Notes: generated by a model from the sequence alone, not told the origin. 64,000 nucleotides of DNA from Nocardia vinacea (GCF_035920345.1 NZ_CP109149.1:10230001-10294000), one strand, 5' to 3'; positions 22,756 to 31,017 are shown, counted from the stretch's first letter. Made by a program: numbers and translations.

Positions 22756-22899
22756 TCAGAACCCCTGGTGCGGAACATCGGCCGGGACCAACCGCCCGGC
22801 CTCGATCAGCCGTTTCTTTGCCTGCGCCTTGACCGGGCACATCGACGCAGCGCAGTCCAGATGGGCCTGCATCACCGCGTGGGCGTATTCGATTGTCAT
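22756..22899 (-). CDS. Cassette family A Cys/His small protein, copy 1
   Basis: A 47-residue protein MTIEYAHAVMQAHLDCAASM, with CPVKAQAKKRLIEAGRLVP following. It has A-H-x2-M-x2-H-x2-C-x4-C and then RLIEAG-x-L-x-P, matching the 52682 protein (AHELMRQHRVCRVDLC, AAGHLAP). It is the first gene of the minus-strand cassette, divergent from the XRE gene. An upstream ATG at 22941 would add 14 residues. About 290 nt separate it from the XRE start. Confidence 0.6.
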   Translation of the reverse strand: MTIEYAHAVMQAHLDCAASMCPVKAQAKKRLIEAGRLVPADVPHQGF

Positions 22900-23188
22900 C
22901 ACGGGTAATTCGCTGTGGTTCGTTACGGGCAAGCCATGCATACGGAGACTCCGAAACGTGGGTGTGATTGTCTGGAATGCCCGGTAGCCGAGGCCGAAAC
23001 TGCCTGCGCGACACAGTGATTCACTGAGACGGTGGGTGCATCCCGGCTACCGGGGTGATTTCAGTAGTACGCTCCAAGGCACGCTTTGGAAGATGTCTAT
23101 CTGCGATTCGCTGAACTTATTCCCGCACTTCCAGAGTGCCTTTCATAACCATTCCAAAATGCACACCAACGACTAGTGAGGCTACGTA

Positions 23189-24067
23189 ATGACCGGTTCG
23201 GCTGTACCGCGTCGGATGTTGGGCCGTCAGTTGAAGAGGCTCCGAGAGGAGTCTGGTGTCTCGCCTACAGCAGCGGCCAAGGCCATCGAGGTGTCGCCGC
23301 AGACGCTATGGCGGATGGAGTCGGGCCAACGCGGGCCGAAACTGAAGGAGCTGTACATCGGCGTCCTGTGCAAGATGTACGGCGCTACTGAGGAAGAGAG
23401 TACGGCGCTGGCCGGCCTCGTCGCGGAGACGAAGAAGCCGGGCTGGTGGCACAGCTACGGCGATGCGGTTCCGGCTCATTTCGACCTGTTCATCGGGTTG
23501 GAGGAGTCCGCGAAGCGGATGACGACCTTCCAGCTGACCCTTGTCCCCGGACTGCTGCAGACACCGGATTATCGGCGGGCGCTCGCTTGGATCGAGTTCC
23601 CCGGCCATGCTGCGGCGGCCCTGGAGACACTGATCGAGGTCCACAGTCGACGGCAGTCGAGGTTGCGGGACAGTGCACGCGACTTCGAACTTCGGGTGCT
23701 CCTCAGTGAGTCGGTGCTACACCATCAGGTGGGCGGTCCAGCCGTGATGGCGGAACAACTCCGGCATCTCGCCGACGTCGGCCGGTGGTCGAACGTGTCG
23801 ATCCGAGTGCTCCCTCAGCAGGTGGGAAGCCACCGGGGATTGATCACGGGATCGTTTGTGTTGATGGAATTTCCCGCGCATCCGACATCTCGGCTGACCG
23901 AGCCTCCCGTGGTGTATGTGCAGGGCTACACGGGGGCTCTCTACTTGGACCAAGAAGCGGAAATCACGCAGTACCGCACTGCGATCGCACAGATCCAGCA
24001 GGTAGCGTTGGATGAAGACACGAGCAGGGAACTGCTACTGAAAGTTGCAAGGGAGTACCAAGCGTGA
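23189..24067 (+). CDS. XRE-family regulator with DUF5753 domain
   Basis: A 292-residue regulator. The N-terminal Cro/C1 helix-turn-helix covers residues 8-65 (LGRQLKRLREESGVSPTAAA, AIEVSPQTLWRMESGQRGP). The DUF5753 ligand-like domain (about 105-285) has LVPGLLQTPDYRRAL, a WHSYGDAVP lead and VVYVQGYTGALYLD. Proteins of this type (Streptomyces WhiJ/AbaA-like) pair with DUF397 partners and control development or metabolite clusters. Its stop overlaps the DUF397 start (GTGA). Inverted TCCAA/TTGGA and AAGGCAC/GTGCCTT motifs lie in the upstream 120 nt and may be operators. Confidence 0.93.
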   Translation: MTGSAVPRRMLGRQLKRLREESGVSPTAAAKAIEVSPQTLWRMESGQRGPKLKELYIGVLCKMYGATEEESTALAGLVAETKKPGWWHSYGDAVPAHFDLFIGLEESAKRMTTFQLTLVPGLLQTPDYRRALAWIEFPGHAAAALETLIEVHSRRQSRLRDSARDFELRVLLSESVLHHQVGGPAVMAEQLRHLADVGRWSNVSIRVLPQQVGSHRGLITGSFVLMEFPAHPTSRLTEPPVVYVQGYTGALYLDQEAEITQYRTAIAQIQQVALDEDTSRELLLKVAREYQA

Positions 24068-24270
24068 GCATCGACCTGTCCGGCGCAGCATGGTTCAAGA
24101 GCAGCAGGTCAGCCAGCCAGGACACATGCGTGGAAATCGCACACCTCGACGGCGGCATGGTCGGGGTACGGGACTCGAAGGACCCTATGGGCCCGGCTCT
24201 TGTGTTCAGTCCCGCCGAGTGGGATGCGTTCACGGCGGGTTTGCAGAGCGGGGGGCTTGAGCTGTCCTGA
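24064..24270 (+). CDS. DUF397 protein
   Basis: A 68-residue DUF397 partner: AAWFKSSRSASQDTCVEIAH, then VGVRDSKDPMGPALVFSPAEW and AFTAGLQSG. It is translated from a GTG overlapping the stop of the XRE gene. DUF397 proteins modulate their paired XRE regulator (family knowledge). Confidence 0.93.
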   Translation: MSIDLSGAAWFKSSRSASQDTCVEIAHLDGGMVGVRDSKDPMGPALVFSPAEWDAFTAGLQSGGLELS

Positions 24271-24588
24271 GTGGCGTGTGCATGTGAAATTATAGGAACC
24301 CCAGGTGTGCTGGAGTTCTCCCATTCCCGGAGCTCCACGCCCGCGCGTCGATGACGGTAGGTGGACGTGCATCGGGTTCGCCTGCCGCTGGCGACATCCG
24401 ACGCAATCTCGGCGTCGCATCCCGCGTCATCGTGCTCTGCGTGCGCGGCCCTGTAGACCCCAGTCTGCAGGATCACCAACGGCTTTGTGTGCTGGCGACC
24501 TGGCCAGTACGGTCTAGACGAGGTTATCGGGGGGCGGGGAAGCCGGTCCGGCCCCAGGTCTGGGATGGCACCGGTGCGAGAGGACGAG
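24271..24588 (+). other. Intergenic region with a weak terminator-like hairpin
   Basis: GAACCCCAG (24296-24304) and CTGGAGTTC (24310-24318) form a nine-bp stem with one mismatch about 25 nt after DUF397, without a U tract. The rest shows no gene. Confidence 0.4.
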
Positions 24589-25164
24589 ATGGCCAGCTGG
24601 AGTGGTTTGGTCCGAGGTGTGGTTCTCGCTGCCGGGCTGATCATGCTGATTTCGGCGTGCAATTCCGGTGGGGAGTCGAATGGCGATACGAACATTGCGT
24701 CGACGACACCGACCATCGCGGCGGATGTGCCAGCGGGTTTCGATGCATGTAAAGACCTCCCGCAGGCTCTCATTCAGTCGGAGAAGCTGAAGAACAAGGG
24801 GGCTGACACCACTGATAGGCCCGCCGGCTTCAAGTGGCGCGGCTGCATCTGGGTTCAATCCGGTGGCGACGGATACGCCGCCACGATAGACACCACCAAC
24901 ATCACCTTGGCGATGGTGCGAGCCAACAAAGACTTCGCGGTCGATGAGGAGGTCACTGTGGCCGGGCGGGCGGCACTGACGTCCCACGTCACCGGCCAGG
25001 ATTCGAAGGCGGACTGCGCAATCAACGTCGACCTGAAAGGCGGCAGCCTCGAGATCAGCGTCGGCAATCCGCCTTCGGCCAAACTGACTGCCTCTCAACA
25101 CTCTTGTGACATCGCTAAGCATCTCGCGGAGGGGATCGTTCCAGCGATACCGGCTACGCTCTAG
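24589..25164 (+). CDS. DUF3558-like lipoprotein
   Basis: A 191-residue lipoprotein. The signal sequence GLVRGVVLAAGLIMLISAC carries the lipobox LISAC (Cys about 22); a Ser/Thr/Asn-rich spacer precedes the domain. The domain begins FDACKDLPQALIQSEKL with Cys pairs and WRGCIW, as in DUF3558. The ATG at 24589 is chosen for GAGAGGA upstream; earlier starts would bury the signal peptide. DUF3558 lipoproteins are common surface proteins of Nocardia and mycobacteria. A paralogue is at 53735, also next to a family-C protein. Confidence 0.82.
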   Translation: MASWSGLVRGVVLAAGLIMLISACNSGGESNGDTNIASTTPTIAADVPAGFDACKDLPQALIQSEKLKNKGADTTDRPAGFKWRGCIWVQSGGDGYAATIDTTNITLAMVRANKDFAVDEEVTVAGRAALTSHVTGQDSKADCAINVDLKGGSLEISVGNPPSAKLTASQHSCDIAKHLAEGIVPAIPATL

Positions 25165-25220
25165 GTTTGCATCGACCTCCGGTCGATCCAGGCCGGATGC
25201 TCTTGGGGAGGACACGAACT

Positions 25221-25742
25221 GTGAGCGCCGAATCCACGACACCGTCATCTGCGGGCCCACTGGCCAGCGCGATCAAGGACGCTCAGGACGGCAAGCTGAC
25301 CGTCAGTTTCAGCAACGAAGTGCGCGTCAACGCCGACGAGTTCGTCTACATCGAACGCGACTGCGAAGCCTTCAAAGAAGAGATCCGGTACCTCCAACGA
25401 ATCGCGGAAAACATCTCGCGCCGTGAGCACTGGGGTCTCGGCGAGACGACGGATGGTATGACCTCGGCCAGCACGCTGGTGGCTCGCTTTCGCGGTAAGG
25501 CCAAGATTGTCAATCCAGCCACGGACTCCAGCAACAATGTCCACGACATTCTGGAACAGCACTACCAGATCGTCGACGACATCCAAAACCTTCACCGCAC
25601 AATCGCCCAGAAATACGTCGGGCAGGATCAAGAATTCGCCGCTCGCTACAACGAATTGAAGGCGAATGTAGAACCCAGCCAGATCGGTACCCCGACCCAA
25701 CTAAGCGTAATTTCAGCCCCGGCCGTCGGTGCCTCGAAATGA
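25221..25742 (+). CDS. Cassette family C helical (T7SS substrate-like) protein
   Basis: A 173-residue, largely helical protein (EFVYIERDCEAFKEEIRYLQ; NVHDILEQHYQIVDDIQNLH). It aligns with 53331-53717: a Cys followed by E, a G-x-G segment, S-x2-LV-x2-F-x-GKA-like, an N-rich turn, a final long helix and GQD. Both lie beside a DUF3558 lipoprotein. It resembles WXG100/ESX-associated helical proteins but lacks a clear WxG. The GTG start has GAGG eight nt upstream. Confidence 0.65.
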   Translation: MSAESTTPSSAGPLASAIKDAQDGKLTVSFSNEVRVNADEFVYIERDCEAFKEEIRYLQRIAENISRREHWGLGETTDGMTSASTLVARFRGKAKIVNPATDSSNNVHDILEQHYQIVDDIQNLHRTIAQKYVGQDQEFAARYNELKANVEPSQIGTPTQLSVISAPAVGASK

Positions 25743-25799
25743 GTGATTCGTATCATCCAAGGTCGTGCTGGCCAGCACGATCAAGGACGCTCTTCCGAT

Positions 25800-25915
25800 T
25801 CAGCGTTCCTTCGGGACCGGCACCGCGATGAATGCATTGTGCGGTATCCAAATCAATGTAGTCGGGCGCGGCCTCATCGCTGCCCAGCGTCGTGGGCTGC
25901 GGCTGTCAGTGTAAA
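25800..25915 (-). pseudogene. Remnant of a further small-protein cassette (family B start and its upstream gene end)
   Basis: Read on the minus strand, LTAAAHDAGQR then stop overlaps an ATG that begins MRPRPTTLIWI. This matches the end of the 21712 gene (TAAPRDARQR) and the start of the 21401 gene (MRPRPTALGWI), including the four-nt ATGA overlap. The frame ends after about 25 codons. Just upstream on the plus strand (around 25766-25792), about 25 bp nearly repeats the 25259-25285 part of the family-C gene. The region 25743-26206 therefore holds debris of duplicated cassette genes and no intact gene. Confidence 0.65.
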
Positions 25916-26206
25916 CACACTCGGGTAGCCGACTTGCGGTAGGCCGGAAGTTCGACCTGCACCGTGGATGACGACGTTGTCGATGGGGGCATGGGCGTCA
26001 ACTGTTCGACGTGATGGTCATCGTGGTGATCGAAATGCGGCCCGGCGGAACCGATCGTCGACTCCGTGCGTCAGCTGCCGCGCCGGACGAACGGCTGAAC
26101 ACGGCGCTTGGTATACCGTGATCTGATTGCGCCACCCGGCTTCCGCGAGCGACACCGCGATTAGCCGCGCGCCAAGCGCTGGCGGAATTATGACGGCAAT
26201 CCTGTC

Positions 26207-26503
26207 TCAGGCCCCGGGCCCATCCTCGACCCACCATGCATCAGATCGCATCTCTTCGGGGACCCGTGGATCTTCCGGACCATCAAGTTCTAGAGCGAAG
26301 ATACGCTCGAACCACTCACTGCGCAGGCTGGAGGGTAACCGTGCGCCACACCATGGACAGCAGTTCATCACAATACGGCTGTCCTGATCAGGAATGGCAA
26401 TGTAGTATTCCCGAAATTTTGGATCATATCCGATAGGAATCGAATCATCGGCGAGCCAGGCATCCATTCCTTCGCAGGTATGGCGGAGCCGATTGGTTGA
26501 CAA
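26207..26503 (-). CDS. Probable immunity protein, DUF6980-like zinc ribbon
   Basis: A 98-residue protein. An N-terminal Cys (RHTCEGM), FREYYIAIPDQDSRIVM strands, and the signature CCPWCGARLPSSLRSEWFER, then VPEEMRSDAWW, match DUF6980-type proteins. It starts from TTG two nt after the toxin stop (TAA), with a GTGGGG motif upstream, so it is translationally coupled to the toxin. The position immediately downstream of a colicin-E3-type toxin makes an immunity role likely; this is inference, as E3 immunity proteins have a different fold. Confidence 0.65.
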   Translation of the reverse strand: MSTNRLRHTCEGMDAWLADDSIPIGYDPKFREYYIAIPDQDSRIVMNCCPWCGARLPSSLRSEWFERIFALELDGPEDPRVPEEMRSDAWWVEDGPGA

Positions 26504-26505
26504 TT

Positions 26506-27444
26506 TTACCCCACTTGTATCGTTCGTCCGGGAACTGCAGGCTTGTATATCTTACCGGTGATCGGGTCAATAGAACCCAAATGATTTCCCTTGCTGTCGT
26601 ACGCTTCTATATCGTTGTGGGTGTAATCCCATTCGTAGTACTCGCGCGCCTTGCCATTTTTGCCGTTGGTTCTGGTTCTTCCCCGGTAAGGCTTGAGATC
26701 TTTCCAGACCGGAGATTCACCCGGACCTTGCGGGTTCTCCTTACGCTCGTTCGTATCATCCGGTGTGTCGTCAGCGGCAAATACCGTCATACCAATTATG
26801 GCGGCGAGGTTGGTGATGGCTTTGTCGAGGTCGACGGCGGGCAGAGCATGGAAGGCGTCGATGGTGCCGGCGGCGCCGGCTGCGAGGCTGGCGAGGCCGA
26901 TGATTCGGACCATTTGGCTAGCGCGGTAGGAGGTTTGGATCGCGTTGATGGTGAGGGCAACGTCGGCGTCGATGGCGGCGGCTGCGGCGACGGCGGAGGA
27001 GCCGAGGCTGAACAGGAACGCGACTCCGGCGGTGATGGCGATCAGGCTGATCGACAGTTCGAGTGCGTTGATCGCGCTGGCGTTGTCGTTGCCGAGGGCG
27101 ACGGTCGCGTCGTGATAGTCCTTGACCGGTGCCGCCATCTTCTGAGAGGCGGTGGCGACGGTGTCGGCGCCGGTTTTCAGGGTGGTGAAGTGGTCTTGGA
27201 GTAGTTGCCGGTTGGTGGGGTCGTCCATGCCGTCGAACAGGGCCGAGATGGCGGCGATGCGGGCGGCGGCGCCGGTGATGGTGTCGTGGTTGGCGAAGGT
27301 GTTCCAGGTGGTGTGGGCTTTGTCGAGTTTGGTGTGGTCGCCGTTGGGGAGTTTGCCGAAGGCGGCGAGGACTTTGGCGATGAGTTTGTCCAGGAACTCT
27401 TTGAGGCCGCCGTGGTCGGTGAAGCCGATTCCGTTGTCGCCCAC
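26506..27444 (-). CDS. T7SS-type polymorphic toxin with colicin-E3-like 16S rRNase domain
   Basis: 312 residues from the GTG at 27444. The N-terminal ~120 residues form helices (GGLKEFLDKLIAKVLAAFGK; KLDKAHTTWNTFANHDTI) like WXG/LXG delivery domains; membrane-like helices follow (about 130-220). The C-terminus (about 270-312), YYEWDYTHNDIEAYD then LGSIDPITG and GRTIQVG, aligns with the colicin E3 cytotoxic domain. It keeps the positions of Asp510, His513, Glu517 and Arg545 used to cleave 16S rRNA at the decoding site. The frame stays open upstream to 27555 (TGTPPGYNYGTANKS, then GQVGEYKVSFPSS). A GTG there (27559-27557) is one nt out of frame, suggesting a start-proximal frameshift or sequencing indel. 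Confidence 0.8.
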   Translation of the reverse strand: MGDNGIGFTDHGGLKEFLDKLIAKVLAAFGKLPNGDHTKLDKAHTTWNTFANHDTITGAAARIAAISALFDGMDDPTNRQLLQDHFTTLKTGADTVATASQKMAAPVKDYHDATVALGNDNASAINALELSISLIAITAGVAFLFSLGSSAVAAAAAIDADVALTINAIQTSYRASQMVRIIGLASLAAGAAGTIDAFHALPAVDLDKAITNLAAIIGMTVFAADDTPDDTNERKENPQGPGESPVWKDLKPYRGRTRTNGKNGKAREYYEWDYTHNDIEAYDSKGNHLGSIDPITGKIYKPAVPGRTIQVG

Positions 27445-27652
27445 CGAGGACGGGAAGCTGACCTTGTACTCGCCGACCTGGCCTACGTCGGGTCGCGGTG
27501 GGGCGGGGTTGCTCTTGTTGGCGGTGCCGTAGTTGTAGCCCGGTGGTGTGCCGGTTCACGTCGGTCTCGTCGGCGGGCCAGTCGAGGGTCACCACGACCG
27601 GTTTTCTGACCTTCCTTGGGGGCCATGGCGATACGGTATGGGCCGCTCCAAC

Positions 27653-29170
27653 TCACCCGCGCTTGCGGCCCGGCCCCCAGCAGGCGATCGGCACTGCAGC
27701 GACCAGGACCACACAGCCCAGTGCGAACGTTGCCTGCGAAATGCCGTGTATGAAGGCGGCCTCGGCGATCTCACGGAGCGGTTGCGCGGCGGGACCCGAA
27801 CGATCGGCCAGTTCCAGTGTGGCGGCGAAGGATTCGGAGACGGGGCCGCGAGCCGGCTCGGGTAGGTCGGCGAGCGCGGGCTCGATGCGGGAGCGGTAAC
27901 CGGCGGCGAGCACACTGCCTGCCACCGCGATACCGATCGCGGCACCCAGTTCACGGGCGGCGTCATTGACCGCGGCCGCGACCCCCTGCTTCGCCTTGGG
28001 GGTATCGGCCATGATCAGAGCGGTCGGTGGTGCCATACCGAGTCCGATCCCGACGCTTATGATCAACAGCGGCCAGAGGACGTCGAGATATGTTGCTCCA
28101 CTGTCCAATCGGCTGGCGGCGAACAGACCTCCGGCGAGAATGACCATGGCCACGGATAGCACTACTCGCGACCCGATCCGATCGGCCAGCCAGGGCGCCA
28201 CCGCCGAAATCGCAGCGATCGGAACGACCATCGGCCCCATCGCCGAGGCCGCCAGCAGCGCGCTATAGCCCAGCACCAACTGCAGATACTGCACCAACAG
28301 CAGGAAGATGCCGAAAATCGCGAAAAACTCGATGGTGATAGACGCGGCGCCGGAACCGAATCCGCGCAGTGCGAGCAGCCGGATATCGAGCAGTGGATGC
28401 TCCGCCCGCAATTCGACCAGCACGAATGCCGCCAGCGCCACCGCGGCGCCCGCGAACAGGCCGAGCACACCGACATCGAGCCAGCCTCGCAGCGGTGCCT
28501 CGATGGTGCCGACCACGGCCAGTCCGAGCCCCACTGCGACACAAACAGATCCGATCGGATCCAGCGGTGGCCGGTCCACTTCCCGCGACTCCGGCAGGGC
28601 GAACGCGAGCACCAGCAGGACCGCTCCGACGCCCGCCAATGTGGCGAAAATCGAGTGCCACGACCACCATCGCAGCAATAGCCCGGACCCGACGATGCCG
28701 ACCGCACCGGCAGCGCCCGCGACACCCGCCCAGATGCCGACCGCGCGACCGGTGCCCGATGACGGGAAGCTGCCGGTCAGGATCGATAGTGTCGAGGGCA
28801 TGATCAAGGCTGCGCCCAGCCCCGCGCTCGCGCGTGCCGCGATCAGGACGATCGGGTCCGCCACGAGCAGCGGCAGCGCCGAAGCAACACTGAACACAAG
28901 CAAGCCGACGATCAATGCCCGGCGCCGCCCGTACCGATCCCCGAGTGCACCCGCGGGCAGCACCAGACACGCCAGCACCAGGGTGTAACCGTCGACGATC
29001 CAGGTCAATTGCGTCTGACTGGCGCCGATATCGACCGCGATACCCGGCAGAGCCGTGTACAGCGCCGCCATGGACGCGACGACCAGCGCGACGGCCAGGC
29101 AGGACACCGTCAGCATCCACCACAGTGATCGGGATGATCGCGGTGATTCCAGTATCTCCACCGTGTCCAT
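27653..29170 (-). CDS. MFS transporter, DHA2 (14-helix drug efflux) family
   Basis: A 505-residue transporter with about 14 membrane helices. The A motif is GALGDRYGRRRALIVG and the DHA2 motif C region reads IWAGVAGAAGAVGIVGSGLL; helix 1 ends with the typical TALPGIAVDIGASQTQLTWIVD-type pattern. It probably exports drugs or lipophilic compounds by proton antiport. The ATG at 29170 is preferred over a GTG two codons earlier because AGGAGG lies five nt upstream. Divergent from a TetR gene across a twin operator. Confidence 0.93.
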   Translation of the reverse strand: MDTVEILESPRSSRSLWWMLTVSCLAVALVVASMAALYTALPGIAVDIGASQTQLTWIVDGYTLVLACLVLPAGALGDRYGRRRALIVGLLVFSVASALPLLVADPIVLIAARASAGLGAALIMPSTLSILTGSFPSSGTGRAVGIWAGVAGAAGAVGIVGSGLLLRWWSWHSIFATLAGVGAVLLVLAFALPESREVDRPPLDPIGSVCVAVGLGLAVVGTIEAPLRGWLDVGVLGLFAGAAVALAAFVLVELRAEHPLLDIRLLALRGFGSGAASITIEFFAIFGIFLLLVQYLQLVLGYSALLAASAMGPMVVPIAAISAVAPWLADRIGSRVVLSVAMVILAGGLFAASRLDSGATYLDVLWPLLIISVGIGLGMAPPTALIMADTPKAKQGVAAAVNDAARELGAAIGIAVAGSVLAAGYRSRIEPALADLPEPARGPVSESFAATLELADRSGPAAQPLREIAEAAFIHGISQATFALGCVVLVAAVPIACWGPGRKRG

Positions 29171-29192
29171 TCGCACCTCCTAACGGAAAAAC

Positions 29193-29227
29193 GATACTAT
29201 TGGTATCGCTGCGCTACTATCAGTAGC
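29193..29227. promoter_or_regulatory. Twin palindromic TetR operator
   Basis: GATAC-TATTG-GTATC (29193-29207) and GCTAC-TATCA-GTAGC (29213-29227) are two dyads with 5-bp arms and 5-bp spacers, centred exactly 20 bp (two helical turns) apart, between the divergent MFS and TetR genes. Confidence 0.75.
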
Positions 29228-29262
29228 ATACGGTAAGGGCGTTGCGGTAGAATGTGCCTGCC

Positions 29263-29853
29263 ATGCCCGACCAGCCACTCGAAGATCCACGAAAGATACG
29301 CTCCCGCAACCGATTACTGGATGCGGCGGCCGAATTGCTACTGTCCGGCGGCATCGAGGCTGTGACCATCGATGCCGTGACGCGCGCCTCGAAGGTCGCC
29401 CGCACGACCCTCTATCGCCACTTCGACAGCAGCACCCAATTACTCGCCGCGACCTTCGAGCGACTATTGATGCCGCCCGCCGCCACACCCACTGAGGGCA
29501 CGCTGCGCACCCGGCTCATCGAATTGCTACACCAGCAGGCCACTTTCATCGATGAGGTGCCGTTGCAGCTCACCATGCTGGCCTGGCTGGCGCTGAGCTC
29601 CGCGGCCGCGAACCAGGACTCGGCGGTGGCCGCCCTGCGTCAGCATTTCCTCGAACAACACCGTGCACCATTCGACGAGATCCTCGGAGACCCCGATTTC
29701 GCGGCGCAGCTCGGCAACCTCGACCTCGACCTCGCGCCGCTGCAACTCGTCGGGCCGATCCTGACCGCCAAACTCGTCGACCTCAAACGGATCGAATACA
29801 GCGATTGCGTTCGCATCGTCGACGACTTCCTGACAGCCAGACAGGCGTCGTGA
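29263..29853 (+). CDS. TetR family regulator of the adjacent MFS pump
   Basis: A 196-residue regulator: HTH at residues 10-55 (KIRSRNRLLDAAAELLLSGG; VTRASKVARTTLYRHF) and an all-helical effector domain. Divergent from the MFS gene with two palindromes between. Probably represses pump and itself until a pump substrate binds. The ATG at 29263 is chosen over a GTG three codons earlier. Confidence 0.92.
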   Translation: MPDQPLEDPRKIRSRNRLLDAAAELLLSGGIEAVTIDAVTRASKVARTTLYRHFDSSTQLLAATFERLLMPPAATPTEGTLRTRLIELLHQQATFIDEVPLQLTMLAWLALSSAAANQDSAVAALRQHFLEQHRAPFDEILGDPDFAAQLGNLDLDLAPLQLVGPILTAKLVDLKRIEYSDCVRIVDDFLTARQAS

Positions 29854-30005
29854 TAGCTGTCGTAGCCATCGGAGATTGTGATGGGTTGGCGTGCAGGGAT
29901 ATTCGAGCACGGCTGGATCGCGCGCCCGGTCGCGGCCGACTTCGATCAGCCCAGTCCCATCGTTGGCTGGAAACCCTTTGGCGCCGCAAGTTCGGTGGGG
30001 CCGGT

Positions 30006-30398
30006 TCAGGGGACGGCCGGTGTGCCGCCCGGGACTACTGGCAGTCCGGCCGCGTGCCAGGCGCGGAAGCCGCCGATGAGGTCGGTTGCTCGGTGCAGGC
30101 CGAGTTCGAGTGCGTCCGCGGCGGCGAGGCTCGAGGCGTAACCCTCATTGCAGACCAGTACCACTGGAGTGTTCTCGGTGAGACCGGGCAGCCGATGTGT
30201 GCCGGTCGGGTCGAGTCGCCATTCCAGCACTATTCGTTCCACCACGACCGAGCCCGGGATTTCGCCCTCGGCGAGCCGGTTGGCGTGCGGGCGGATATCG
30301 ACCACCAACGCGCCGTCGGCCAGTAGTGCCGCCGCCTGCTCCGGGTCGACGCGATTCAGTTTGACCCGCGCCCGGTCGAGCCTGTCCTCGGCGCTCAT
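30006..30398 (-). CDS. Rhodanese-like sulfurtransferase
   Basis: A 130-residue single rhodanese domain: LLADGALVVDIRPHANRLAEG and an active loop VLVCNEGYASSLAA with the catalytic Cys, then DLIGGFRAWHAAGLPV. It may transfer sulfane sulfur. It lies 76 nt downstream of a cysteine dioxygenase gene on the same strand, suggesting linked cysteine/sulfur catabolism. Confidence 0.9.
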   Translation of the reverse strand: MSAEDRLDRARVKLNRVDPEQAAALLADGALVVDIRPHANRLAEGEIPGSVVVERIVLEWRLDPTGTHRLPGLTENTPVVLVCNEGYASSLAAADALELGLHRATDLIGGFRAWHAAGLPVVPGGTPAVP

Positions 30399-30474
30399 GA
30401 CTGCGCCTCGCCAGCGCTCGGCTCCGTCATGACCACCATGGCGGCTGTGTTGAACGTTCGTTCGTTGCGCTCGC

Positions 30475-31017
30475 TCATGCGCCCACGAAATCGGTGAGCG
30501 CACGGTACTCGCGGACCGGTCGCAGCGGCGGGGAATACGCGTGTACCGAGGCGGCCGGGCGGGTGCTGTGATTGCGCAGCCGATGCGCCCGATCCGGTCC
30601 GAATGCGACCGTTTCACCGGCCTGCCATTGCGCCGTGCGGACCGGGCCATCCGGATGACGGTATTCCTCGCCGAGTTCGCCGATGGACACCGTGAACGAG
30701 CCGGAGGCGCCGCCGTGATCGTGCGGTTCGGTGCCTTGTCCCGGTGCCCACGACAGCAGCCACACCTCGACGCCCATGGTCAGCGCCAGCCGGGTCCACC
30801 AACGTTGCTGCGTATCGAACCGCACGATGTCCAGTAGCGGTGTCGCCATGGCATCGGCGACCGACCTGGTCAATTCCCGCAATTCCGTGGGCGACCACAG
30901 CGTCCGCTCCGGACACACGGCCTCGCGTATCAGCGGTATATCGACCGCGGGATGAATATCGTTGGTGTGCTTGAGATTCACCGGCAGTGATGTGGTCAAG
31001 CGAGATACTCCTGACAT
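30475..31017 (-). CDS. Cysteine dioxygenase family protein
   Basis: A 180-residue cupin. Metal ligands are the HxH in TEPHDHGGASGSF and a later His in PDRAHRLRNHS, as in bacterial cysteine dioxygenases, which oxidise cysteine to cysteine sulfinate using Fe(II) and O2. The start is uncertain: ATG 31017 (MSGVSRLTTS) is taken, a TTG at 31002 has AGGAG upstream, and longer frames reach 31218. Pairs with the downstream rhodanese. Confidence 0.85.
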   Translation of the reverse strand: MSGVSRLTTSLPVNLKHTNDIHPAVDIPLIREAVCPERTLWSPTELRELTRSVADAMATPLLDIVRFDTQQRWWTRLALTMGVEVWLLSWAPGQGTEPHDHGGASGSFTVSIGELGEEYRHPDGPVRTAQWQAGETVAFGPDRAHRLRNHSTRPAASVHAYSPPLRPVREYRALTDFVGA

